Of a stretch of DNA of 41,472 nucleotides, positions 24,373 through 32,701 are shown one piece after another. The translations under genes and the position numbers were made by a program. The notes beneath the pieces were generated by a model, which was given only the letters and a program-made list of their open reading frames with translations, did no database searches and was not told where the DNA came from. Each line of letters opens with the position of its first letter. The stretch's first letter is position 1. The stretch spans positions 1 through 41,472 of the forward strand of contig CABTZX010000014.1 of the NCBI GenBank assembly GCA_902489445.1. The letters run 5' to 3'. The stretch comes from an uncultured Bacteroidales bacterium. GTDB taxonomy: Bacteria; Bacteroidota; Bacteroidia; Bacteroidales; Porphyromonadaceae.

Positions 24373-24445
24373 TGAACTGCCCGGGGTTCGAACCCGGGAC
24401 CCCATCCTTAAAAGGGATGTGCTCTACCAACTGAGCTAGCAATTC
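24373..24445 (-). tRNA. tRNA-Lys (anticodon TTT)
   Basis: A complete cloverleaf on the minus strand. The acceptor GAATTGC pairs with GCAGTTC, the D arm is GCTCAGTTGGTAGAGC, the anticodon loop CTTTTAA has TTT at 24410-24412, and the T arm is CCGGGTTCGAACCCCGG. The discriminator base is A and CCA is not encoded, so it must be added after RNase Z cutting. Confidence 0.96.
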
Positions 24446-24502
24446 ATCATTTTGTATGCATCCGCAACAAACCTCATGTTCATTGGAACCCGAATGCGAT
24501 TG

Positions 24503-24510
24503 CAAAGGTA
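24503..24510 (-). promoter_or_regulatory. tRNA-Lys promoter (-7 box)
   Basis: TACCTTTG on the minus strand, 57 bases upstream of the mature tRNA 5' end. Confidence 0.55.
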
Positions 24511-24652
24511 GTAAAAAACATCCATATATAATGCACCATACTTCAAACGACTGTAAAGATAGTGCAGGATATTGTTTGCAAATTCAGTATCTTTACCGCA
24601 TAGATTGGGAAGAATGGGCTCAGGAAAGTCTACAAGGGAAAGAGAATAGGAT

Positions 24653-26230
24653 ATGGCTATACAGAACGACATTCAATGGGACGCAACGGATGTAGCGCAA
24701 TTAGCTGCCGCCGAAATACCTCAAAGCGAAGCTACGAGGCAATTACGTCAACTTAGGGAAGGTGCTCCCTATGCCGAAATCGTAGCTCCTGCCGGCTCAG
24801 AAAAGGGGATCTATCGAATATCTATAGAAGAAGAGCGTCAATATCTTGATCTCTGGGAGCAATACCGTCAAAGCCGTTATGCATCAATGCTTAAGTTCGT
24901 GCCGGCAAGTGGTGCTGCGAGTCGGATGTTCAAAATGCTCTACCCTCTTTTAGATCAATCTGAACAAGAATCGCTTACAGAGGAACAACAGACCTTTTTA
25001 GATCATATTGAAGCGTTTGCCTTTGCGCAGCAACTTAACGAGACATCGCTTCGGAAGCTCTGGATGAGCGTAAGCAAACTGCTTGAAATGGGGCGCAGAA
25101 AGGAACTTATTGAGCTGCTACTCACCGACAAAGGAATGAATTATGGGAGTACGCCCAAAGGTATGATCCTATTCCACCGATATGAGCACGAAAGACGCAG
25201 CGCAGCGGCAGAGCATTTAGTGGAAGGTGCTCTTTACGAGAAAGATCGGGACGGCCACGTTGCGATCCATTTTACAGTGGCGCCGGACGAACTGGAGCTC
25301 TTTAAGTCGCACGTTGAACGGTATCGACAAAAGTTCGAAGACGATTTTGGCGTACTTTTCGATATTACCTATTCCACACAATGTCGCTCTACCGATACCA
25401 TAGCCATTGATAGCAGCGGAGAGCCTTTCCGCAACAACGATGGTTCGCTTCTGCTTCGACCCGGTGGACACGGCTCGCTCCTCAAAAATTTGAATGAGCA
25501 GGATGCCGAAGTGATCTTTATAAAGAATATCGACAATGTAACACCGGATTATCTGAAGGGAAATACGGTTCGTTACAAAAAGTTGCTCGGAGGTATACTT
25601 ATTGCCACAGCAGAGCGAATCAAAGGATATATGGAGCAATTGGATCGTTCGCGTGTATCTCGGGCACAGTTGGAGGAAATGGAGCTCTTTTTACGTGATA
25701 AGTTATGCATTGAGCTCAATACTAACGAGGAAACTAGCGACAAAGAGCTTGCCGATCTGATTCGGGAAAAGCTTGATCGTCCCATACGCGTTTGCGGAAT
25801 GGTAAAGAATGAGGGAGAACCCGGTGGTGGTCCCTACATTGTGCGCGATAAAGATGGCACTACGTCGTTACAGATCCTTGAAACATCTCAGATCGATATG
25901 AATAATGAACGGGCTCATTCCCTATGGAAGGAAAGTAGCTTTTTCAATCCTGTGGATCTTGTTTGCTATATGCGTAACTACAAAGGCGAACCCTTTGATT
26001 TGACCGCTTTTGTAAACCACGACACCGCATTTCTATCACAAAAGAGCAAAGACGGACGTGATTTAATTGCATTAGAGCACCCTGGACTGTGGAATGGGGC
26101 TATGTATTATTGGAATACGCTCTTCGTAGAGGTTCCTGCCGATACCTTCACACCGGTTAAAACTGTACTCGATCTGCTACGGCCTCAGCATCAGCCGATT
26201 GAAACAGAGAATGAAAAAAGAACTATATAA
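24653..26230 (+). CDS. DUF4301 family protein, possible sugar-nucleotidyltransferase-like fold
   Basis: 525 residues, full length for the Bacteroidota family DUF4301, without a signal peptide. KFVPASGAASRMFK (81-94) resembles the glycine-rich NTP-binding loop of nucleotidyltransferases. PKGMILFHRY (168-177), RPGGHGSLLKNLNE (269-282) and FIKNIDNV (289-296) look like the later substrate and metal-binding blocks of that fold. That reading is inference; the biochemical role is not known to me. It lies 14 bases before the Xaa-Pro aminopeptidase gene. Confidence 0.8.
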   Translation: MAIQNDIQWDATDVAQLAAAEIPQSEATRQLRQLREGAPYAEIVAPAGSEKGIYRISIEEERQYLDLWEQYRQSRYASMLKFVPASGAASRMFKMLYPLLDQSEQESLTEEQQTFLDHIEAFAFAQQLNETSLRKLWMSVSKLLEMGRRKELIELLLTDKGMNYGSTPKGMILFHRYEHERRSAAAEHLVEGALYEKDRDGHVAIHFTVAPDELELFKSHVERYRQKFEDDFGVLFDITYSTQCRSTDTIAIDSSGEPFRNNDGSLLLRPGGHGSLLKNLNEQDAEVIFIKNIDNVTPDYLKGNTVRYKKLLGGILIATAERIKGYMEQLDRSRVSRAQLEEMELFLRDKLCIELNTNEETSDKELADLIREKLDRPIRVCGMVKNEGEPGGGPYIVRDKDGTTSLQILETSQIDMNNERAHSLWKESSFFNPVDLVCYMRNYKGEPFDLTAFVNHDTAFLSQKSKDGRDLIALEHPGLWNGAMYYWNTLFVEVPADTFTPVKTVLDLLRPQHQPIETENEKRTI

Positions 26231-26244
26231 AACACAAATAAACA

Positions 26245-28047
26245 ATGACACAGCAAAACAATAGCATCACCGAACGCGTACAAGCGTTGCGCAACACAAT
26301 GAAATCGCATCGCTTTGATGCCTATATTATTCCCTCAAGTGACGGACACTTAGGCGAATACACCCCCGACCATTGGAAAGGAAGAGCTTGGATCAGTGGT
26401 TTTACCGGTAGTGCCGGTAAAGTGGCCGTAACGGAAGATAAAGCCATTCTTTGGACCGACTCGCGTTACTTTCTGCAAAGTGCAGCGCAGATAAAGGGCA
26501 CTCCTTTTGAGCTATACAAGGAAGACGTGCCGGGCATTCCCACTTTGGAGGAATTCCTCAGCACTATAGGCGAAGGCAAAACCGTTGCTTGCGATGGTAA
26601 TTGCTTCAGTCAGGCTCAAATAGAGGATTTGCAAGCTCGATTGGCACCTTTCGGCATAAAGATAGACACCTCTTGCGATCTACTGGACGATATTTGGAAA
26701 GATCGCCCCGAAATACCCAAAAATCCGTTTTATCTCTATCCGGACAAGTATTCGGGTGAAGCTACTTCGCAACGCCTTACACGCATTCGTGGGGAAATAA
26801 AGAAACGCGGTGCCGATTTTACCGTAATTACAATGATGGATGAGCTGGCTTGGCTCTTCAATATCCGCAATAGCGACGTAGAGTGCAATCCCGTAGGAAT
26901 TGGGTACGGATATTTGGATCAAGAACGCGCCATTCTCTTCACTTTCCCCGAAAAGGTGACATCTGAGGTAAAGTCTCAACTCGAAAAGGAAGGCGTTACG
27001 ATAATGTCGTACGGAGATTTTCTGCCTTTCTTAGCAAAAGTTCCGGCAAAAAAGAAGCTACTTGTAGACAAAACGCGCATTTCTCATAGTGCTTTTGCCT
27101 CATTACCCGGTGAAATCTCTTCGGTAGAAACCACGCCCTCCGTAATCACCATTCTAAAGTCCTACAAGAATGATACTGAGCGTGATAGCATCCACCATGC
27201 CATGCTTCGGGATGGTGTTGCGCTGACTCGCTTCTTTATGTGGTTGGAAAAGGCATTAGCCTCCGGAGAAACCTTTACGGAAGTGGAGTTGGACAAGCGG
27301 TTAGCTTCCTTCCGTGCTATGGATGATAGGTATATTTGTGACAGTTTCGATACGATTTGCGGCTATATGGATCATGGTGCCATCGTGCATTATCGCGCCC
27401 AGCCCGATACCTGTTACACAGTGCGCAACGAAGGTGTGCTGCTTTTGGACAGCGGAGCCCAGTACAAAGATGCTACAACGGATATAACCCGTACTATTGC
27501 GTTGGGAAAAGCTGCTCCCAATCCGGAGCTCATTGAAGATTACACTTTAGTACTGAAAGGGCATATTGCTATTGCTACGGCGCAATTCCCCGAAGGAACA
27601 CGCGGTAATCAACTTGACATTTTGGCACGCAAGCCTTTGTGGGATCGCGGACTTAGTTATGGTCACGGCACCGGTCACGGCGTAGGCGTTGCCCTCAATG
27701 TGCACGAAGGACCACAGAACATCCGTACCGACAATAACCCCAATCCGATGGCGATAAATACCTTCACCAGCAACGAACCGGGGCTTTATCGTGCAGGAAA
27801 ATGGGGCATTCGCATTGAAAACCTTATCCTGACCATTGAAAAGTGTCAAACTGACTTTGGTCGCTTCTTTGGCTTCGAAACGGTTACACTCTGCTATTTG
27901 GATAATCGTCTTGTGGACAAATCGATGCTCTGTGACAAAGAGATCAAGTGGTACAACGAGTATCAGGAAAAGGTATACAGAGAGCTTTCGCCACTTTTAA
28001 ATAACGAGGAAGCCGAGTGGCTCCGTAACAAAACACTTCCGCTCTAG
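26245..28047 (+). CDS. Xaa-Pro aminopeptidase (M24B, long form)
   Basis: 600 residues, the long three-domain type related to eukaryotic aminopeptidase P. Metal ligands in the C-terminal pita-bread domain are Asp402 (LLDSGAQYKDATTD), Asp413, His478 (GTGHGVG), Glu511 (SNEPGLY) and Glu525 (GIRIEN), with spacing like the human cytosolic enzyme. It removes an N-terminal residue before proline and suits a peptide-fermenting lifestyle. There is no signal peptide, so it is cytoplasmic. The next gene follows after four bases. Confidence 0.95.
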   Translation: MTQQNNSITERVQALRNTMKSHRFDAYIIPSSDGHLGEYTPDHWKGRAWISGFTGSAGKVAVTEDKAILWTDSRYFLQSAAQIKGTPFELYKEDVPGIPTLEEFLSTIGEGKTVACDGNCFSQAQIEDLQARLAPFGIKIDTSCDLLDDIWKDRPEIPKNPFYLYPDKYSGEATSQRLTRIRGEIKKRGADFTVITMMDELAWLFNIRNSDVECNPVGIGYGYLDQERAILFTFPEKVTSEVKSQLEKEGVTIMSYGDFLPFLAKVPAKKKLLVDKTRISHSAFASLPGEISSVETTPSVITILKSYKNDTERDSIHHAMLRDGVALTRFFMWLEKALASGETFTEVELDKRLASFRAMDDRYICDSFDTICGYMDHGAIVHYRAQPDTCYTVRNEGVLLLDSGAQYKDATTDITRTIALGKAAPNPELIEDYTLVLKGHIAIATAQFPEGTRGNQLDILARKPLWDRGLSYGHGTGHGVGVALNVHEGPQNIRTDNNPNPMAINTFTSNEPGLYRAGKWGIRIENLILTIEKCQTDFGRFFGFETVTLCYLDNRLVDKSMLCDKEIKWYNEYQEKVYRELSPLLNNEEAEWLRNKTLPL

Positions 28048-28051
28048 TATT

Positions 28052-28609
28052 ATGGGCAAGATTATACCGGTAAGAGGATTTACACCACAAGCAGGAGCAA
28101 ACCTTTTCCTTGCGGAAGGGGCTTGCCTCGTAGGAGATGTAATACTTGGGGATAATTGCAGCGTTTGGTTCAATGCCGTTGTGCGTGGAGACGTGAACAG
28201 CATTCGCATTGGCAATAATGTCAACATTCAGGATGGAAGCGTATTGCATACGTTATACCAAAGGTCTACAATTGAAATTGGCGACTTTGTATCCATCGGA
28301 CATAATGTAGTCATCCACGGAGCCAAAATAAAGGATTATGCGCTGATTGGCATGGGTAGCGTGGTGATGGACGATGCCGTTGTGGGCGAAGGCGCTATTG
28401 TGGCTGCCGGGACCGTTGTACTGAAGGATACGATTATACCTCCACACACGCTTTGGGCCGGTTGTCCCGCAAAGATGATCAAAGAGGTATCGCCCGAGCA
28501 GGCTGAGTCAATGAATAAACGCATTGCTCATAATTATTCGCTGTATGCCTCTTGGTTCACAAATCCCGAAGGGCCACACATTGAACCCACAAAAAATAAT
28601 AAACAATAA
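28052..28609 (+). CDS. Gamma carbonic anhydrase family protein
   Basis: 185 residues of left-handed beta-helix hexapeptide repeats. Candidate zinc ligands are His66 (GSVLH), His84 and His89 (IGHNVVIHG). Arg45 and Asp47 (VVRGDVN) and Gln60-Asp61 fit the gamma-class active site. It probably hydrates carbon dioxide or is a close non-catalytic relative such as the YrdA/PaaY group. It follows the aminopeptidase after four bases and precedes the small transaldolase by 16, so the three are likely cotranscribed. Confidence 0.88.
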   Translation: MGKIIPVRGFTPQAGANLFLAEGACLVGDVILGDNCSVWFNAVVRGDVNSIRIGNNVNIQDGSVLHTLYQRSTIEIGDFVSIGHNVVIHGAKIKDYALIGMGSVVMDDAVVGEGAIVAAGTVVLKDTIIPPHTLWAGCPAKMIKEVSPEQAESMNKRIAHNYSLYASWFTNPEGPHIEPTKNNKQ

Positions 28610-28625
28610 CGATAGGAGTAAAAGA

Positions 28626-29303
28626 ATGAAGTTTTTCGTTGATACAGCCAATTTGGCTCAAATCAAAGAAGCCAACGACTTAGGTGTCTTGGACGGCGTA
28701 ACCACTAATCCGTCCTTAATGGCAAAGGAGGGTATTGCCGGAGATAAGGCGTGCCGCGAACATTATTTACGCATTTGCGAGATTGTAGACGGAGATGTGA
28801 GTGCCGAAGTACTCTCAACCACTTACGAGGAAATGGTTAGGGAAGGGCGCGAACTGGCTGCGTTGCATCGTAATATCGTAGTAAAAGTGCCTGCAACTGA
28901 AGATGGTATCAAAACAGTACGAACCCTTTCGCTTGAGGGAATCCGTACCAATTGTACACTGATCTTTAACCTGGGTCAGGCACTTTTGGCAGCTAAAGCC
29001 GGTGCCACGTATGTATCGCCTTTTGTAGGACGTATTGATGACATAAGCGGAGACGGAGTAGGCTTAATTGCTCAGATTGTAAACGTTTTCCGTTACTATG
29101 GCTTCGAAACGGAAGTATTGGCAGCCAGCATCCGCCATACCAGACACATCATTGAATGCCTTGAAGCCGGAGCCGATGTAGCCACCTGCCCGCTTGCCGC
29201 CATTAAGGGCTTGCTGAAGCATCCGCTTACCGATAGTGGCTTAGCAGCATTCATCGCCGACCAAAAGCGCGTAGCTGCTTCCAATGCAGCCCAACACAAG
29301 TAA
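28626..29303 (+). CDS. fsa: Transaldolase/fructose-6-phosphate aldolase (small type)
   Basis: 225 residues from the ATG at 28626, which gives MKFFVDTANLAQIKEANDLG; upstream in-frame codons lie inside the carbonic anhydrase gene. Landmarks are VTTNPSLMAKEG, the Schiff-base Lys87 in NIVVKVPAT, TLIFNLGQALLAAKAGA and SPFVGRIDDI. This is the short transaldolase family that includes true transaldolases and fructose-6-phosphate aldolases; the sequence alone does not decide which. With a degenerate lactonase as the only other pentose-pathway relative in the window, a role in the non-oxidative branch is plausible. It ends at a strong terminator. Confidence 0.92.
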   Translation: MKFFVDTANLAQIKEANDLGVLDGVTTNPSLMAKEGIAGDKACREHYLRICEIVDGDVSAEVLSTTYEEMVREGRELAALHRNIVVKVPATEDGIKTVRTLSLEGIRTNCTLIFNLGQALLAAKAGATYVSPFVGRIDDISGDGVGLIAQIVNVFRYYGFETEVLAASIRHTRHIIECLEAGADVATCPLAAIKGLLKHPLTDSGLAAFIADQKRVAASNAAQHK

Positions 29304-29380
29304 GAGCGTTTATATTGGTACTTATTCACTTTCCTTTTCTCCAAAAGGTTTGTAGAAAAGCGATATAGAAGTTAGACGAG

Positions 29381-29416
29381 AGAGGGCGGAGCATTGTGCT
29401 CCGCCCTCTTTTTTTC
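29381..29416 (+). terminator. Strong terminator after the transaldolase gene
   Basis: AGAGGGCGGAGC pairs perfectly with GCTCCGCCCTCT (12 bp) around ATTGT, followed by seven T. It lies 26 bases before the stop of the convergent lipoprotein gene. Confidence 0.95.
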
Positions 29417-29441
29417 GTGGGTTGCAATTAGGGGATGCTAC

Positions 29442-31112
29442 TTATCTTTTGCCGAAGACGGAGGTATCGTCCTTAGGCAGAACTTCCCAGTCTGATTCAT
29501 TGTATTCAGCAGACGGCTGATTGCCTTTACGATGAAGCGTTACATCTTTCGCAAAATCGGTAGAAGTTCCCTTTCCGTAAGGGCCAATTACATCAATAAC
29601 CGTACCGTTCTTCAGTAGACCGATAGGATCGTTACCGTTGAAATTACATACGTTGCTTTTGTCCTTAAGAGCAATATTCGGTACCGTTATGTCAAGAGCA
29701 CTGGTATGACGAAATACCTGCACAGCTCCAGGGGCCAATGTACCGGAAAGCTGCAGATTGGTATCGTTTGCTTCCGAACGGCTATTGTTCTTACTTCCAT
29801 AACACTCCATATGAATCGTGTAGACGCTCAAATCTATAGTCTCGGAGGTAGGATTGTATATCTGCAAGTACTTATTATTGCTCGAACCTTCGGCATAGGC
29901 ACTGAACATCAGCTCACCGGAGGTTGCTTGTGCTTTTGCTTCTTGGCTTACGGATAGAGCTACCGTTTTAGTAGCGTTATTTTCATCGGTATAGGTTACG
30001 TTAAACGAACCGTTGCGTGCGGAAGTTGCTGTATTAGCCTCAGCCGTTACGGAGATCGTTTTGGCTGCTACGTCAGCAGTAGCTGTAAAGCCGGCTACGG
30101 TGCCGTTAACCTCAAAGCTAGTTGCATTGGTAGTTACGGTAACTGTTTTGGTTTCTCCTTCCGCTTTAAAGCTCAAAGAGGTGGGGTTGATGCTCAACGT
30201 GATAGGAGTAACGGCAGGCGTACTTCCATCAGGATTGAGCTCATCGGGAGTGCTATTGCCGTCTATCGGCTTACGACCATTGATAACACCGGTAACGGCA
30301 CCAACGGTAACTACCTTTTCACCCAAGAGCTTAGCCTTAAATGTATATGCGGTTGCTTCCGCAAAGGTGAAATTATCGGCTGCATTCCAAGTGTAATTCT
30401 TACCCTTGTAGGTAAAGGTCAGCACCACCTTGGCCGTTTGCGGTACCAAAAGCAACTTATTTGCCGTAACAGAAAGATTACTTTGTTCATTTGCTACAGA
30501 TAGCGCGCCATTAGCCAAATCCAGCGTTCCCTTATAGCGAAGCTCTTTTACAACGAGATTTGTGATATCGGCTGCATTTACCACCTTGCCGGCATCATCC
30601 GTAAACTCGAAGCGTACTATGGGGAGCACGTAATTAAAGTTCAGTGTAACCTTTTGAGCCGTTTTAGCCACATTGGCAGTTGGCTGCTTTGTATAGAGGT
30701 AATCGATGGGAGAAGCTTTCACATCAATATCGATTGTTGTTCCCGTCAAATCACTCTTATATGGGTGATAAGCGATGAAATCCACATTGCCCGATGAGGG
30801 ATAGGAGAGCAGATCATTGCCCGTAGCGGTAAAATCGCTCGTATTGTTTCCCGCTGCTTGAGCCGAATACATTGCATTTGTTTTGGGCAATGCTTTGGTA
30901 ATACCTTGCCCCGTAGGCATCATAAATACGCCGATTTTGTCACCGGACTCCCATTTACCGTCGTCGGTGGCACGCGGTGTTGCGGTTATGGCCGGAATAT
31001 TGCTGGTAAAGCGCACGCCATTGTCCGCTTCCTTCAAGCCATTTTTGTCTTTACTACATCCTGTTGCCAACATTGCTGCGATCGGCAACAGCATCAAAAG
31101 AGATTTTTTCAT
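29442..31112 (-). CDS. Fimbrillin-like, BACON and lamin-tail domain lipoprotein
   Basis: 556 residues from the ATG at 31110-31112, which gives MKKSLLMLLPIAAMLATGCS with a lipobox ending at Cys19. Residues 30-265 match the Bacteroidota fimbrillin/Mfa-like fold (KWESGDKIGVFMM, VDFIAYHPY, LNFNYVLPIVRFEF). Residues about 303-392 form a BACON-like beta sandwich (ITLSINPTSLSFKAEGETKTVTV...TVALSVSQEA). Residues about 398-545 are a lamin-tail domain (ELMFSAYAEGSSNNKYLQIYNP...GTVIDVIG). It is probably surface exposed; whether it polymerises as a pilin or is a tip or adhesin is unknown. The longer open frame upstream starts before the promoter, so I reject it. The gene stands alone. Confidence 0.85.
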   Translation of the reverse strand: MKKSLLMLLPIAAMLATGCSKDKNGLKEADNGVRFTSNIPAITATPRATDDGKWESGDKIGVFMMPTGQGITKALPKTNAMYSAQAAGNNTSDFTATGNDLLSYPSSGNVDFIAYHPYKSDLTGTTIDIDVKASPIDYLYTKQPTANVAKTAQKVTLNFNYVLPIVRFEFTDDAGKVVNAADITNLVVKELRYKGTLDLANGALSVANEQSNLSVTANKLLLVPQTAKVVLTFTYKGKNYTWNAADNFTFAEATAYTFKAKLLGEKVVTVGAVTGVINGRKPIDGNSTPDELNPDGSTPAVTPITLSINPTSLSFKAEGETKTVTVTTNATSFEVNGTVAGFTATADVAAKTISVTAEANTATSARNGSFNVTYTDENNATKTVALSVSQEAKAQATSGELMFSAYAEGSSNNKYLQIYNPTSETIDLSVYTIHMECYGSKNNSRSEANDTNLQLSGTLAPGAVQVFRHTSALDITVPNIALKDKSNVCNFNGNDPIGLLKNGTVIDVIGPYGKGTSTDFAKDVTLHRKGNQPSAEYNESDWEVLPKDDTSVFGKR

Positions 31113-31188
31113 TTTGATCATAATATCTGGTTGCATCTTTGTTCGTTCTGTTTTCACTTTGCAAGCGTGAAAAGTTTTCCTTCCTTTG

Positions 31189-31196
31189 CAAATATA
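31189..31196 (-). promoter_or_regulatory. Promoter (-7 box) of the fimbrillin-like gene
   Basis: TATATTTG on the minus strand, about 77 bases upstream of the chosen ATG; no clear -33 box. Confidence 0.45.
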
Positions 31197-31352
31197 CGGA
31201 TATATTGTGAAGCATTTGTTACTTCTTCCCTGTTCTATGATCTGATCGGTAGATTTGTCCGGACTCGTTTCGCCCAAGTGCTACACATAAGCGCGCTACT
31301 CCCCTATCGTATGGTATAAGAGGATGAGGAAGGGCATCTCAGGGTAACGCGC

Positions 31353-31440
31353 AAAAGGTATATAGGTTTCAATTGAAAGGTATATAAGTTTCCCACAAGA
31401 TGTATATAAGTTTCCGACGAAAGGTATATAGGTATTGCCG
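31353..31440. repeat. 22-base-spaced repeat array D (four units)
   Basis: GGTATATA, GGTATATA, TGTATATA and GGTATATA start at 31357, 31379, 31401 and 31423, exactly 22 bases apart. The consensus is AAAGGTATATAAGTTTC plus five variable bases. The region 31113-31712 otherwise holds the divergent promoters of the fimbrillin-like gene and tRNA-Val; I see nothing else in 31441-31620. Confidence 0.9.
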
Positions 31441-31620
31441 CAAGCTACTCCACGTTGCCTCAATTGGGCTGATAGGAGGCACTCCAACACCCATAAGTGC
31501 GGTAAAACAGTACCGGTGCAGTTGGGAACTACAAAGCTCATTTTGGGCTTAGCGAAAGGGAGCCGTGGCTGTTTATCATGGGCAAAAAGTGGGAAAATGG
31601 AAAGAAATTTGCCGCAGGAT

Positions 31621-31651
31621 ATTGTTGCATTGGAAAAAAGTTGTACCTTTG
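31621..31651 (+). promoter_or_regulatory. tRNA-Val operon promoter
   Basis: ATTG (31621-31624), 19 bases, TACCTTTG (31644-31651); a near-perfect Bacteroidota promoter 61 bases before the first tRNA-Val. Confidence 0.75.
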
Positions 31652-31712
31652 CACCACTGCAAACGAAGGAAGCGTCTGTGCGAGACGTTTCGCGAGGGCA
31701 AAAAAGGAAAAG

Positions 31713-31787
31713 GGGCTCATAGCTCAGCTGGTTTAGAGCATCTGTCTTACAAACAGAGGGTCATAGGTTCGAATCCTATTGGGCCCA
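31713..31787 (+). tRNA. tRNA-Val (anticodon TAC), copy 1
   Basis: 75 bases. The acceptor GGGCTCA pairs with TGGGCCC, the anticodon loop CTTACAA has TAC at 31748-31750, the T arm is ATAGGTTCGAATCCTAT, and the discriminator is A. The bases after the discriminator are CACC, so CCA is not encoded. Confidence 0.97.
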
Positions 31788-31857
31788 CACCTTTACAACG
31801 CACAAAAGCGTTGCCCCGTCGGGAGCAGATTATTACGATTATAACACGATTTGGTGA

Positions 31858-31932
31858 GGGCTCATAGCTCAGCTGGTTTAGAGCATCTGTCTTACAAACA
31901 GAGGGTCATAGGTTCGAATCCTATTGGGCCCA
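31858..31932 (+). tRNA. tRNA-Val (anticodon TAC), copy 2
   Basis: Identical in its 75 bases to copy 1, 145 bases downstream. The discriminator A at 31932 is followed by CCA, so this copy encodes its own 3' end. The 70-base spacer contains a CAACGC/GCGTTG hairpin (31796-31813) that could be a processing site. Confidence 0.97.
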
Positions 31933-32032
31933 CCAATTTCCTCCTCAAGATCCGCTTCTCGATGGGAAGCGGGTGCGTGTGATGGGAAATTAGCAAGACT
32001 AATTTTGAGTAACACTTTAGAGAACGACTTAG

Positions 32033-32638
32033 ATGAAGAGGTTCGAATTAAAGGCTGAGACGCGTACAGATCTCGGCAAAAAAGCATCCAAAGAGTATCG
32101 TAAACAGGGTTTAATCCCCACGGTTATGTATGGTGGCGGTGCAACGCATCACCTGTTGGTAAAGGATGCTGATGTACGCAATTTGATCTATACACCGGAT
32201 ATTTTTGTGGTTGATTTGGATGTAGACGGCAAGGTTGTGCCCGCCGTACTGCGTGAAATCCAGTTCCACCCGGTAACGGATCGCATTCTACACATCGACT
32301 TTTTGGAAGTAAACGAAGAAAAGCCCATCGTAATGGAAGTGCCCATTTCCTTGGATGGTCATGCTGCAGGGGCACGTGCCGGTGGTAAATTGGTACGTGA
32401 ACTTCGCAAACTGAAAGTAAAGGCAACCTATCAGAATATCCCCGAAAAGCTTCATATAGACGTAACCCCGTTGGAATTGGGTAAAACCATTCAGGTGGGC
32501 GATCTTTCCTTCGAAGGATTAGAACTGATGAACGCCAAGAACGCTGTAGTTTGTGCGGTACGCTTGACTCGTGCAGCGCGCGGAGCTGCTCAGACGGCAG
32601 CAGGCACAGCAGCCGGAGCCGCACCGGCAGAAGCATAA
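32033..32638 (+). CDS. rplY: 50S ribosomal protein L25 (CTC form)
   Basis: 201 residues: an N-terminal 5S-rRNA-binding L25 domain (ELKAETRTDLGKKASKEYRKQGLIPTVMYGG), the C-terminal TL5/CTC beta domain, and a low-complexity Ala/Gly tail (AAQTAAGTAAGAAPAEA). It binds 5S rRNA in the large subunit. It follows tRNA-Val copy 2 by 100 bases with no U-run terminator between, so it may be read from the tRNA promoter. A CCGCTTC/GAAGCGG hairpin (31952-31972) lies in the leader. Confidence 0.94.
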   Translation: MKRFELKAETRTDLGKKASKEYRKQGLIPTVMYGGGATHHLLVKDADVRNLIYTPDIFVVDLDVDGKVVPAVLREIQFHPVTDRILHIDFLEVNEEKPIVMEVPISLDGHAAGARAGGKLVRELRKLKVKATYQNIPEKLHIDVTPLELGKTIQVGDLSFEGLELMNAKNAVVCAVRLTRAARGAAQTAAGTAAGAAPAEA

Positions 32639-32701
32639 TTTGCAAAAAATCATACCTTATAATGCAGAGCATACGTGTATGCTCTGCATTGTTGCGTTGA
32701 A

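Noticed and set aside
29442..31277. 611-residue version of the fimbrillin-like protein
   Set aside because: It would start upstream of the promoter box and place the lipoprotein signal in the middle of the protein.
31353..31440. 22-base arrays as CRISPR
   Set aside because: Units are contiguous without spacers, about 17 conserved plus five variable bases, and no cas genes relate to arrays B to E.
31435..31722. 95-codon plus-strand frame upstream of tRNA-Val
   Set aside because: It runs through the tRNA promoter and shows no family features.
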